From: Streptomyces sp. CB02923
Lineage (GTDB): Bacteria; Actinomycetota; Actinomycetes; Streptomycetales; Streptomycetaceae
Length of the DNA stretch: 64,000 bases
Direction of reading: 5' to 3'
NCBI RefSeq assembly: GCF_001905005.1
Contig: NZ_LWKZ01000024.1
Location: 649,287 to 713,286 of the forward strand
The notes beneath the pieces are model-generated. The model worked only from the letters and a program-made list of their open reading frames with translations. It searched no databases and had not been told where the DNA came from. The first letter of the stretch is position 1, and every line of letters begins with the position of its first letter. A program made the position numbers and the translations under genes. This document shows, one piece after another, positions 33,200-41,583 of the stretch.

Positions 33200-33547
33200 A
33201 TGGCACTCGCATTCAGGACGGTCGCCTTTGAGATTGACGTGCGGGGCACCGGCGAGAAGTTCACGAGCGAGCGGTTGGTCAAGTTCGACGAGGCAATTCG
33301 CAGGGACGGCCACCGGAATCTCGTCATCGATGTGGCCCTGCAGTCCTTCGATGTGGAATTCGTGCAGCAAAACGGCACCAACAACGAACGCCCCTGGGGG
33401 CGCGGAGTCGTGAAGTTCGACGTGAACAGCGGCCGGGACGACTCCCAGGTGGCGGTGGAAGTGTCGCTCCGTGACATCGACACCAACGACTACTGGCGCG
33501 GCAAGGTCGTCGCCCTGGTCATCGCGGACCTGTTGCGCCCCGAGTGA
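33200..33547 (+). CDS. Small hypothetical protein
   Basis: A protein of 115 residues from ATG 33200 with GAAGG 8 bp upstream; ATG 33095 in the same frame would add 35 residues but lacks a ribosome site. The protein is soluble with alternating beta-strand-like segments (AFRTVAFEIDVRG, NLVIDVALQSFDVEFVQQN, QVAVEVSLRDIDTNDYWRG). There is no signal peptide or membrane segment. I do not recognise a named family. A strong terminator follows. The gene is isolated between an aldehyde dehydrogenase remnant and a LuxR-type regulator. Confidence 0.65.
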   Translation: MALAFRTVAFEIDVRGTGEKFTSERLVKFDEAIRRDGHRNLVIDVALQSFDVEFVQQNGTNNERPWGRGVVKFDVNSGRDDSQVAVEVSLRDIDTNDYWRGKVVALVIADLLRPE

Positions 33548-33563
33548 GAGCACATCGGAACAG

Positions 33564-33599
33564 GGCCCCGGCTGATCCGGTACGGGATCAGCCGGGGCC
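33564..33599. terminator. Bidirectional terminator, 15-bp perfect stem
   Basis: Arms GGCCCCGGCTGATCC (33564-33578) and GGATCAGCCGGGGCC (33585-33599) around GGTACG, followed by TTT. It sits between the small hypothetical gene and the convergent LuxR-type gene and can serve both. Confidence 0.88.
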
Positions 33600-33646
33600 T
33601 TTCCATGACTGATGGCGGAGCGTATTCCGGGGGGGGGCGGGGCGGG

Positions 33647-34402
33647 TTACTCGACGAGGCCGTCCACGACACGGGGTGGCCAGGTTCCCACCGTCAGCAC
33701 CCCCATCGCGTACGCGCGGGAGACCAGGGCCGCACGGTTGGGGGCCTTCAGTTTCCGCAGCAGTCCGGTGACGTGGTATTCGACCCCCTGCCGGCTGAGA
33801 TACAACCGGGACGCCAGGGGAATCGTGGACAGGCCCGCCGCGATTCCCTCCAGAATCCGCGCGTCGACCGCGCTGAACATGATCTTCCGCGGCGCCACGA
33901 CCGCGGCGCCCTCCGCGCGCTGCCCCGACCGCATCATGACGAGAACCCCGCCCGGTTCGGCAGCGTCGCCGCTCACCGCGGTGGCCGTGAGGCTGCCGGT
34001 GAACGCGTCACCGTTCGACCCCAGTGCCACCACCTGCGCGGTGAACCAGTCGCAGCGGCCGGCCAGCAGCCGCTCGAACTGCCGGACGAGCGGCTGCCGC
34101 ACGCTGGGATGCACCAGTTCACGGAAGTCGCGTCCGCAGGCGTCGGGGGCCGTGACCGAGGAATCGGAGGAGGAAACGGCGAGTACGTCGAAAGCCGCTT
34201 CGGCCGTCGCGAAGTGACGGTAGAAACCCCGCGTGGCCTGCCGGACCATCAGCGCCGCATCCAGCACGGCCGCGCACTCACCCGGCCCGTCGGACGGCGG
34301 CCGCTCGTCCTGCCGCCCGGAAACGTCGGATTCACCCACCGCGACCACCGCGGCGTGGCCTTTCGGAATCTGCGGAGAATTCGCCAGAGCAGAAACATTC
34401 AA
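33647..34402 (-). CDS. LuxR-type regulator with PAS-like sensor domain
   Basis: A protein of ~251 residues if TTG 34402 is the start (GGAAAGGA 10 bp upstream); an in-frame start at 34492 would add 30 residues of unlikely composition. The N-terminal ~150 residues are PAS-like. The C-terminal HTH is VDARILEGIAAGLSTIPLASRLYLSRQGVEYHVTGLLRKLKAPNRAALVSRAYAMGVL. The PLASRLYLSRQGVEYHV wording is typical of PAS-LuxR regulators in Streptomyces natural-product clusters. No phosphorylation domain is present. The target is unknown. Confidence 0.78.
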   Translation of the reverse strand: MNVSALANSPQIPKGHAAVVAVGESDVSGRQDERPPSDGPGECAAVLDAALMVRQATRGFYRHFATAEAAFDVLAVSSSDSSVTAPDACGRDFRELVHPSVRQPLVRQFERLLAGRCDWFTAQVVALGSNGDAFTGSLTATAVSGDAAEPGGVLVMMRSGQRAEGAAVVAPRKIMFSAVDARILEGIAAGLSTIPLASRLYLSRQGVEYHVTGLLRKLKAPNRAALVSRAYAMGVLTVGTWPPRVVDGLVE

Positions 34403-34973
34403 GGGATCGACATCCTTTCCAACCCCCGTCTGCGCGCACCGTACACATCCGAGAACTCTCGAATCGAGGATCCGGCAGCCCGCCGACGCCACTCGGCGTT
34501 ACGGCGGAGGAGCTGCCGTATCTCAAGATTCAACAAGGTTCGGAAGTGGATCAAGGGGGGCACAGGGTTGGATATCGGTGTCCATCTTCGGGTGGACACG
34601 GCTGAGAGACCGGGCGCGCCCGGGATGCGGCGTCCTGCGGCGGAGGCGCGTCTCCGGCTCCGGCCGCCCGCGCTGTGGAGCCGTTGCGTCGATCACGTAC
34701 CCCGGACGGGCAACGCCACCGCCGGGCGTCCTCGTCTCTTTGGCCTGACGCACAAATCATGCGCGGAATCTCTGGACGGACGCCGCATGCAATCAGCCGG
34801 GGCAGGCACAACTCTGTCCGCATGCGCATTCCGGCGAGCGTGCGGTCCAGCAGGCGTACGACGGGCAGCCCCGGCGACCGCGTCCGCCGCGGGACCGCCG
34901 CCGCTGTGGCCGCCGGCTGCTGCCCCAGGGCCGACTGACCGCGGCACGCATCAGCACCTTAAAAGGAGACACC
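34403..34973. other. 571-bp stretch without a supportable gene
   Basis: Divergent region between the PAS-LuxR gene and the secreted serine hydrolase gene. Open frames on both strands are arginine-rich and lack ribosome sites and recognisable domains. It must hold promoters for both genes, and AAAAGGAGAC lies just before ATG 34974, but I could not identify clear -35/-10 boxes. Confidence 0.5.
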
Positions 34974-36086
34974 ATGCGATACGGGACCAGTGCCGTCGTG
35001 GCCCTGGCATTCACAGCCTCTCTGGTGACGGCGCCCACCGCGTCGGCCGCCACACCACGGTGTGACACCCAACCCATCCGGACAGCGCTGAAGGCACTGG
35101 AGCACGTCGGCGCATCGGGGATCAGCGTGACGGTGAAAAGCCCGCACTGCGGCGTCTGGAACGGCGGCATCGGCCTCGCCGACCTCAAGACGGGCCGCAA
35201 GGTCGTCGGCAACGAGCACAGCCGTATTGCCAGCAACACCAAGACGTGGGTGGCCACGGTCGTGCTTCAGCTCGTCGGCGAAGGCAAGCTCAAGCTCGAC
35301 GACACCGTGGACGACCATCTGCCCGGCCTCATCCGCACCGAGCACTACGACGGACGCAAGATCACGATCCGGCAGCTGCTTCAGCACACCAGCGGCCTGC
35401 CCGATTACCTGGACGCATGGGACGACCTCGAAGCCCACCGCTGGGAGCACATGGAGCCCCTGGAGACGGTCCGGCAGACGCTGAAGCTGCCCCCGCCCGA
35501 TGACAGGAACCGGGACGGCTTCGCCTACTCCAACACCAACTACAACCTGGCCGGCATGATCGTCACGAAGGTCACCGGTCGCAGCATCGCCTGCGAGATC
35601 GAGCAGCGGATCATCGAGCCCCTCGGACTGCGCGAGACCTACTGGCCCGGCGACCGGACCACGATCCCCAAGCCCGACATGCGGGGCTACGTGGACCGGG
35701 CGGGGCAGCTGGCGGACAAGACCGAATGGAACACCTCCGGGGCCGGCGCGTCAGGCGCGCTGATTTCCACCGGTGCCGACGCGACCGCTTTCTGGAGCGC
35801 GCTGTTCGCCGGGAAACTGCTGGCTCCGGCGCAGCTCGCCGAAATGAAGCGGACCGTTCCCGACAGCTTCCCCGGCGAGCACTACGGTCTGGGGGTCGAG
35901 CGCTATGAGAAGGCCCCGGGATTCGTCACCTGGGGACACAGCGGCCATATGGAGAGCGGCCACAAATTCCGGAACGCAGTCACCGATGACGGCAAACGGG
36001 CCGTGACCCTGTTGATCGGCTCGGAATCGTTCGACTCGGACAAGGTGGACTCCATCATCGGCGACCTCATCCGCGATCTTCGCTGA
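34974..36086 (+). CDS. Secreted serine hydrolase (class C beta-lactamase / D,D-peptidase fold)
   Basis: A protein of 370 residues with a Sec signal peptide (cleavage likely after TASA, residue 25). The SxxK motif is Ser87-Asn-Thr-Lys90, the YxN motif is Tyr185-Ser-Asn187, and the third motif is GHSG near residue 322 in place of KTG, as in the beta-lactamase-related serine hydrolases and D-alanyl-D-alanine carboxypeptidases. The ATG follows AAAAGGAG. Likely a D,D-carboxypeptidase or esterase acting outside the cell; true beta-lactamase activity cannot be told from motifs. A terminator follows. Confidence 0.87.
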   Translation: MRYGTSAVVALAFTASLVTAPTASAATPRCDTQPIRTALKALEHVGASGISVTVKSPHCGVWNGGIGLADLKTGRKVVGNEHSRIASNTKTWVATVVLQLVGEGKLKLDDTVDDHLPGLIRTEHYDGRKITIRQLLQHTSGLPDYLDAWDDLEAHRWEHMEPLETVRQTLKLPPPDDRNRDGFAYSNTNYNLAGMIVTKVTGRSIACEIEQRIIEPLGLRETYWPGDRTTIPKPDMRGYVDRAGQLADKTEWNTSGAGASGALISTGADATAFWSALFAGKLLAPAQLAEMKRTVPDSFPGEHYGLGVERYEKAPGFVTWGHSGHMESGHKFRNAVTDDGKRAVTLLIGSESFDSDKVDSIIGDLIRDLR

Positions 36087-36131
36087 AAGTCACCGAGAGC
36101 CGCTAAGAGCCGCTGAGAACCCCCTGAGAAG

Positions 36132-36170
36132 AGTCACCTGGGCGGGCAAGCCGGTGCTGCCCAGGTGACT
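36132..36170. terminator. Bidirectional terminator, 12-bp perfect stem
   Basis: Arms AGTCACCTGGGC (36132-36143) and GCCCAGGTGACT (36159-36170) with a 15-nt loop, between the convergent serine hydrolase and PucR genes. Confidence 0.75.
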
Positions 36171-36204
36171 CGATCCCGGCGCGCGTCACGCCTGTCGGCG
36201 CACC

Positions 36205-37839
36205 TCAAGGAACGCGAGGAGCATCCGCGGCACTGGAGCTGGATACGGCCCCACCCCCGGCAGCCCCGCTGATCCCCGCAAGCGCCCTCAACTGCAGCCA
36301 CAGAACGAGCCGTTCATCGGCGTCCTCCAGGTCGATCCCCAGCTGCCGCCCGGCCTGCTTCAGGCGGTAGCGGCAGGTGTTGGGATGGACGGAGAGCAGC
36401 TTCGCGGCGCCGGCCACGTCGCAGCCCGCGTCGAACCAGGACACCAGGGTGCGGGCGTAGTCGGTGCCGTGCTCGGCATCCGCCGCCAGCACCCGCCGCC
36501 AGGCTCCGGCCCGCAACCCCCGCTGCTCCCGCATCACTTCGGCAAGCCGTAGCAGCGTCACCCGGGGACGCAGCTCGTCGACCGTGGCCACCGGCAGGGC
36601 GTCGTGCAGCAGCCGCAGGACCAGGTCCGCGTCCGCACGCGAGTCCGCCACACCGCCGAGGTCCGGCGCGACCTCGCCGAGCGCCGCCCGTACCGGCACC
36701 CGAAGCGACCGTCCGGCCCGGCGCACGATGTCCTCCGCCAGCTGCCGGTGCCGCTGGTGGACCGTCTTCCGTTCCTGCGGCGCGCGCCCCCCGCCCTTCT
36801 CCCCGGGCGCGGGCAGCAACGCGTACACCACCCCGTCCAGGAGGACGCACGCGTGCCGCCCGTAGCGCGCCTCGCACTGCAGGCGTACGACGTCCAGCAG
36901 CCTGAGCGAGGTCCGCTCGGCGTCGGCCACGCTCGCCGCGAAGTCCAGTACGAACGCGGCCACGCGGACCGAGTCCCACCCGAGGCGGTGTGCTGCCGTC
37001 GAGGTGTCCGCCGAACCGTCCAGAAGGCGGCGCAGGAGGTCGGTGTTCTGGTGGCGGGCCAGTTCCTGGGCCGCGCGGGCGCGCAGCAGGAGCAGTGCCG
37101 CGGTGGACGCGCCCTGGGCCAGGCTCTCCTCGGCGTCCGGCGCGAGCGTGCCGCCGTCGATCACCCAGACCGAGCCGAGGGTCTCGCCGCTGGCCCGCAC
37201 CGCGGTGGCCAGCCGCGGCAGATCGCCCGCGGTGAGCGGGGGCAGCCGCACCGGCCCGTCCGAGGCGAACACCAGCCGGACCTGTTCCGAATTGTCCACG
37301 CTGCCCGGTACCTGGAGGCCGAGGATGCCTTGGCGGCGGTCCTCGTCGACCGGCTGGCCGGGCACGGTGGAGTAGGCCAGGATCCGCTGGCGCGGGTCCT
37401 CCACGGCCGTCGCCCCACCGGTCGCCGCCGCAATCGCGTCGGCCAGCGCGAACAGGTCCCCCACCCCGGCGCCGTGGGCGGACCGGGCCCCGATCGCCGA
37501 GGCCAGCATCAGGTGTACGTGGTGCCAGGCCGCGTCCTCGTCGATGGCCAGCAGCGCCATGCCGTACACCTCGGCCTCGCTGACCGGCGGCCCGACCGTG
37601 CCCCGCACCACGACCCCGGCCATTCCGGCCTCCGCGGCGGCCCGTACCAGCGGCCCGGCCGCGGCGGCCCGCACGCCGACCGCGAGCAGCAGGGCGCCGG
37701 GCGCGTGGGGCAGCGGGGCGTGCGCGTCGTACAGCAGGGCTTCGGTGACCGGGGTGGCGAATCCGGCGGGGGCGGTGTGGAGCCGCAGAGGCGGGCTGCC
37801 GACGATGTCGATCAGGTCGCCGAGGGTACAGGCGTCCAT
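36205..37839 (-). CDS. PucR-family transcriptional regulator
   Basis: A protein of 544 residues. The N-terminal ~120 residues match the purine-catabolism-regulator domain (TLGDLIDIVGSPPLRLHT, GALLLAVGVR, AGVVVRG). A GGDEF-like central segment follows. The C-terminal HTH is LVSWFDAGCDVAGAAKLLSVHPNTCRYRLKQAGRQLGIDL, the hallmark of PucR/CdaR regulators. These respond to nitrogen or carbon metabolites. The only transcription-control feature seen is the 59-bp element at 37912-37970, 72 bp upstream of the start. Confidence 0.9.
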   Translation of the reverse strand: MDACTLGDLIDIVGSPPLRLHTAPAGFATPVTEALLYDAHAPLPHAPGALLLAVGVRAAAAGPLVRAAAEAGMAGVVVRGTVGPPVSEAEVYGMALLAIDEDAAWHHVHLMLASAIGARSAHGAGVGDLFALADAIAAATGGATAVEDPRQRILAYSTVPGQPVDEDRRQGILGLQVPGSVDNSEQVRLVFASDGPVRLPPLTAGDLPRLATAVRASGETLGSVWVIDGGTLAPDAEESLAQGASTAALLLLRARAAQELARHQNTDLLRRLLDGSADTSTAAHRLGWDSVRVAAFVLDFAASVADAERTSLRLLDVVRLQCEARYGRHACVLLDGVVYALLPAPGEKGGGRAPQERKTVHQRHRQLAEDIVRRAGRSLRVPVRAALGEVAPDLGGVADSRADADLVLRLLHDALPVATVDELRPRVTLLRLAEVMREQRGLRAGAWRRVLAADAEHGTDYARTLVSWFDAGCDVAGAAKLLSVHPNTCRYRLKQAGRQLGIDLEDADERLVLWLQLRALAGISGAAGGGAVSSSSAADAPRVP

Positions 37840-37911
37840 GGATGCTCCTCACCGCATCGGCCCGGATCCGAACGGGCTGCTGCCCGGACAGCCCAGGTTG
37901 CTTCCTGAAAG

Positions 37912-37970
37912 CACCTGGTTGACTGGCTGATCCCAACAGGAACGTACGTTCCTGTTGTCCATTTCCACAA
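37912..37970 (-). promoter_or_regulatory. 59-bp shared element, copy A
   Basis: Read on the minus strand, towards the PucR gene, it matches copy B (39931-39989) at 48 of 59 positions without gaps. Conserved blocks are GGAAATGGACAACAG, TTCCTGT and GGGATCAGCCA. Copy A has a perfect 24-bp palindrome in its middle (37934-37957, half-site CAACAGGAACGT). It ends 72 bp before the PucR start. Likely a promoter/operator module. Confidence 0.65.
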
Positions 37971-37993
37971 CCTGCGGCTGCCCGTTCCACCAC

Positions 37994-38842
37994 CTACGGC
38001 TGCCCGCCGCCCGCGGCCACCCCCGTGATCTCGTTGGGCTGCTGCTCGAACGTGCCCGTCGCCTTCGTCTTCCCGGACGCGAGATCCACGGCATGGATCC
38101 GCTTGTTCCCGGGGTCGGTGACGAAGGCCGTCCTGCCGCGTACGAAGATCTCCGGCCGGGACTTCTGCCAGTCCATCGGCTCGCTCCATCTGCCGATCAC
38201 GGGGATGGTCCTGGTCACCTTGCCGGTCTCCGGATCGATGACGTGGATCCGCCCGTCGGTGCCCAGCACCAGGGCCTCGCTCCGCGGGCCCCGCGCGAGC
38301 GACTTGGAACTGTAGCTGGTGCCCAGGTCCACGAGCTTCAGCTGCCCGGTCCCGGTGTTGATCAAAGACACCTTCCGGGGCCGTTCCAGTTCGGCTTCCG
38401 GGTTCTGCTTGTAGTCGCCGAGGACGACGGGCGAGTCCGCAGCCCCCTTCTGGTGGCCGATCCTTCCGTACGCGGTGGGGCTGTCGACCTTGGTGATCTT
38501 CCCGTTCCGGTAGATCAGCACACCGTCCTCGCAGCCGATGACCACCGCCTCGCCCTGGGCGGTCGCTTCACCGTGCACCGCTGGGCACTCCTCGTTCCGC
38601 GTGATCTCCGCACGGTTCCTGCCGAGCACGACGATGCCCTTGCGGACCTTCTCCGATCCCAGCGTGGTGACCAGCTCGCCGTTCGTCAGCTCCACCGCGA
38701 CTCCGTGGTGCGAAGAGGGCGAGGTATAGGTCTCCGTCCCGGGCTTGCCCTTGCCGAGGCCGACCGGCATGGGCCGCTGGTCCCACCGCGGTGCCTGGCG
38801 GCGGCTCACCGCCAAGGACCGCGAGATCGTCGACCACTGCAT
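37994..38842 (-). pseudogene. AztD-like zinc metallochaperone, 5'-truncated
   Basis: From about 38749 the minus strand encodes the C-terminal two thirds of an AztD-type beta-propeller: SSHHGVAVELTNGELVTTLG, ITRNEECPAVHGEATAQGE, YGRIGHQKGAADSPVVLGDY, EALVLGTDGRIHVIDPETGKV, ending ITGVAAGGGQP. The N-terminal ~130 residues, including the signal peptide and the His-rich loop, are absent. The preceding in-frame residues (MQWSTISRSLAVSRRQ) come from antisense of another gene fragment. AztD delivers zinc to the periplasmic protein AztC. No intact aztABC genes are in the window. Without a signal peptide this remnant cannot work normally. Confidence 0.72.
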
Positions 38843-38933
38843 CCTGCTCCGGGACGGCCGGAACGTCGGGGAAGGCAGACCGCAGGAGGTCCTTACGGAC
38901 AGCGCGCTGCGGCAGTTCTGGGGGCTTTCTTGA
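38790..38933 (+). pseudogene. ABC transporter ATPase, C-terminal tail
   Basis: The plus strand encodes TAKDREIVDHCILLRDGRNVGEGRPQEVLTDSALRQFWGL and a stop. This matches the end of ABC importer ATPases (H-loop-distal strand, DGR turn, GxPxEVLT). Everything before it is missing. It meets the AztD-like remnant head to head at about 38750-38790, both cut at their 5' sides. It may be the AztA subunit of the same lost zinc system, but the fragment is too short to be sure. Confidence 0.6.
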
Positions 38934-39045
38934 GCTGACGCTGCCGGTTCGGCTGTACGGGGCGCATGGCTGCGCGTCCCGTACAGCGGCCGGCCGCTTG
39001 CCTATCTGTCTGCCTGCATGCCCGTCGGCCCGTCGGCCTGCCTGG

Positions 39046-39801
39046 TCACAGCGCCCCCTCCGGTTCAAAACCTGGCCGGTTTCCCGGGCCTTGGGGCGCC
39101 TCGGGTGCCTCGGCCGCCTCGGAAGCCCCGCTCCTGGTTGCAGGACGTTCCTCCAGCGAACCGAGGAGGTCCCGGGACATCGCGCGGGCCACGGCCGAAG
39201 CGCGGTCGCCGACCTCCAGCTTGTGGAAGATGCGGCGCATATGGGTTTTGACCGTGGCCTCGGACAGGTGGAGTTTCTCGGCGATCCTCCGGTTCGAGAG
39301 CCCCTGGGCGACCAGGTGGAGCACTTCGCTCTCGCGGAGGGAGAGCCTGGGGGCAGGGGTGGGGGAAACGATCTCGGAGACCAGGTAAGGGAGTGCCCGT
39401 GGCGAGACCGGTACCGAGCCGCCCACCGCCTGGCCGACGCTTCGGACGATCTCGTCGGACGGGGAGTCCTTGAGCACGAAGCCGCGCGCGCCGGCCCGTA
39501 GCACCGTGATCACCTGACGGGGGTGTTCCGCGAGGGCCACGACGACGATGTTGCCCGCGCGGTGCCGCAGTTCGTCGATCAGGGAGCGTAAGCGGGCCGC
39601 GTCCGGGACCGAGGAGGTCTCGACGATCACCGCGTGCGGAGCGCTGCGGGCGATCTGCGCGAAGAGTTCCTCCGCGGTGGGGGCGCAGGCGACAACGGTC
39701 AGGTGCGACCGCGCGCTCAGCAGCGCGCTGATGCCGAAAACGGTGAGGGGCGTGGACGCCAGGACGGCGACGTCGGTGCCTCGTGAGGAAGACCCGTTCA
39801 T
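39046..39801 (-). CDS. NarL/FixJ-type response regulator lacking the phospho-acceptor Asp
   Basis: A protein of 251 residues from ATG 39801 (GGAG 9 bp upstream). The receiver fold is visible (DVAVLASTPLTVFGISALLSA, then ARGFVLKDSPSDEIV with the conserved Lys), but the strand that normally carries the phospho-acceptor reads HAVIVETSS, with Glu where Asp belongs, and the acidic pair near the N terminus is absent. The C-terminal LuxR HTH is LSLRESEVLHLVAQGLSNRRIAEKLHLSEATVKTHMRRIFHKL. No sensor kinase is adjacent. It probably works without phosphorylation. Copy B of the 59-bp element lies 130 bp upstream. Confidence 0.87.
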   Translation of the reverse strand: MNGSSSRGTDVAVLASTPLTVFGISALLSARSHLTVVACAPTAEELFAQIARSAPHAVIVETSSVPDAARLRSLIDELRHRAGNIVVVALAEHPRQVITVLRAGARGFVLKDSPSDEIVRSVGQAVGGSVPVSPRALPYLVSEIVSPTPAPRLSLRESEVLHLVAQGLSNRRIAEKLHLSEATVKTHMRRIFHKLEVGDRASAVARAMSRDLLGSLEERPATRSGASEAAEAPEAPQGPGNRPGFEPEGAL

Positions 39802-39930
39802 GTCGAGGCACACTCCACCGCGGCCGGTGGGCCGAAGGCGGCGACGGCCCGGAGCCCCGGGGCGTCGTGGAGGGGGCGGGGGGTGACTGCTGTCATGGGT
39901 CGAGTCTCGGATCCGACGCGCAGTCACATG

Positions 39931-39989
39931 TTGGGGAAATGGACAACAGAAGCGCGGATTCCTGTGGGGATCAGCCAATCAACGGGGTG
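39931..39989 (+). promoter_or_regulatory. 59-bp shared element, copy B
   Basis: Plus-strand copy of the element at 37912-37970 (48/59 identical, no gaps). The palindromic centre is degenerate here (ACAGAAGCG then GGATTCCTGT), while the flanks GGAAATGGACAACAG and GGGATCAGCCAATCAAC are kept. It lies in the divergent region between the response-regulator gene and the Ig-like protein gene, pointing towards the latter with 196 bp to its start. Confidence 0.65.
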
Positions 39990-40185
39990 GCCGCGTCTTC
40001 GCGCAGCTCATCGCCATGTGTCTCCCGCATCTGTGTGCCCCGTGCTTTCCGGCCGTTCGGCACCCGGAATCGAGCCAGTGCCCCGTATGGCCTGAACATG
40101 GTCGAACAAGTCTTCCGTAATTGACGGTTCCGCAGGCCGCGGGCAGCCTTGCGTTGACCGAACCAGCAACCGGATGGGGACGCCG

Positions 40186-41469
40186 ATGACCTTCAACGGG
40201 AATGGCAAGTCTGCCGACGAACCGTACGTCATCACCGGCCGGGGGAAGGAAGCCGCACCGCAGAACGCTTTCTCCTTGTTCGCCGACATCAATTACAACG
40301 GGGGCGGGCCGCGCACCAAAATCCTCGTCATCCCGGCCAGTGGCACGGCGAACAACTTCAGCGACTACGGTTTCGATCAGAGCGACGACGGTGTGAGCAG
40401 TGTCGTCAACAACACCGACCGGGACAACATTCTCTTCACGAGGACCAACCAGGGCGGCTCCCAACTGCCCGTACCCGCCAACTCTTCGATCACCGACCTG
40501 ACGCGGACCCCGCTCTCCGGGAGTCCCACCCAGACCTGGAACGACCAGGCCCAGTCCGCACTCGCCTTCAACAAGCCGGTGCCGCTGCCGGTGTTCACCG
40601 CCCCCGCGCCCAGCGCGCAGATCCAGGACCGCCGGCAGGCGATCCAGGGCAACGCGGCCCCCGACGTCCAGCAGGTGCTGCTCTACGAAGGGTCCAGGCT
40701 GCTGGGTACCTGCCCGGTCAAGGACAGCAGGTGGGAGTACGCTCCGGACGCCGACTGGCCGCTCGGCCAGCACGACCTCTCCGCCATCGCCGTACGCGAC
40801 GACGTGCTGTCCGGCAAGGCGCCGCTGCGTTTCTACATCACGCTGCCGACGCCCGTCGTGGACATCAGGGCGCCCAAGGAGGGCGTGGAGGTGGACAGCG
40901 GTGTCGCCGTCGACGGGGTCGCGTTCAACGCCGACACGGTGACGCTCACCGAGGGCGGCACCCAGCTCGGTACCGCCAAGGTGTCCAGCAACCTGTGGAG
41001 TTTTGCCCCCGATGGCGGCTGGTCGATCGGTAAACACAGTGTGACCGCGAAGGCCGTCCAGGGGAGCCAGGAATCGGAACCGGACACCGTGAACTTCACG
41101 GCGGCCAACAAGAACCTCAAGGTGGAATGGAAATTCAACTCTTCCTGGCAGGACTGGCAGAGCCACAAGTACATCCACTCCTACGACATCACCATGTATG
41201 CCGGGGAAACCGATGTGAAGCATTGGAACGTCGGCTTCGGGCAGCTGCCTGACGGCTCGGTCCTGGCCCCGGAATTCGAGACCAGCTTCTGGGGGCTGAT
41301 CATCGATGACGGCTCCGACGGGAACGTCCTTCTCGGTTCGCCTCCCGAGGGCGTCCACATCGTCCCGGCCAAGGGCAACCTGACCATTCGGGTACTGGTG
41401 CTCATTCCGACGCAGGACGCGGCGTACCAGAAGCTCTACGGGCTTTTCGCGAAGTCCTTGACGGAGTAG
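40186..41469 (+). CDS. Hypothetical protein with two bacterial Ig-like repeats
   Basis: A protein of 427 residues from ATG 40186 (GGGGA 6 bp upstream; ATG 40174 has no ribosome site). Residues ~1-110 form an Asn/Gly-rich beta-like domain (SLFADINYNGGG, DGVSSVVNNTDRDNILF). Residues ~140-310 hold two tandem Ig-like repeats with parallel wording: LYEGSRLLGTCPVKDSRWEY / DWPLGQHDLSAIAV and LTEGGTQLGTAKVSSNLWSF / GWSIGKHSVTAKAV. The C-terminal 120 residues are Trp-rich (WKFNSSWQDWQSHKYIHSYD) and end hydrophobic. There is no signal peptide or anchor. I do not recognise a named family; adhesion or binding is a guess from the Ig folds. Confidence 0.75.
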   Translation: MTFNGNGKSADEPYVITGRGKEAAPQNAFSLFADINYNGGGPRTKILVIPASGTANNFSDYGFDQSDDGVSSVVNNTDRDNILFTRTNQGGSQLPVPANSSITDLTRTPLSGSPTQTWNDQAQSALAFNKPVPLPVFTAPAPSAQIQDRRQAIQGNAAPDVQQVLLYEGSRLLGTCPVKDSRWEYAPDADWPLGQHDLSAIAVRDDVLSGKAPLRFYITLPTPVVDIRAPKEGVEVDSGVAVDGVAFNADTVTLTEGGTQLGTAKVSSNLWSFAPDGGWSIGKHSVTAKAVQGSQESEPDTVNFTAANKNLKVEWKFNSSWQDWQSHKYIHSYDITMYAGETDVKHWNVGFGQLPDGSVLAPEFETSFWGLIIDDGSDGNVLLGSPPEGVHIVPAKGNLTIRVLVLIPTQDAAYQKLYGLFAKSLTE

Positions 41470-41492
41470 GCGCCGACCGCGCGCATACGGAG

Positions 41493-41529
41493 CTGCGGGG
41501 TCCCGGGAGGCGTGTCCCGGATCCCGCAG
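41493..41529. terminator. Hairpin after the Ig-like protein gene
   Basis: Outer arms CTGCGGG (41493-41499) and CCCGCAG (41523-41529), with further imperfect G/C pairing inside (TCCCGGG / CCCGGA). It lies between two convergent genes, as expected for a terminator, but has no T run. Confidence 0.45.
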
Positions 41530-41583
41530 TACGCCGTCGCCGCCCGCGGTACACCGTTGCCACCCGCTGTACGTCGCCGTCGC

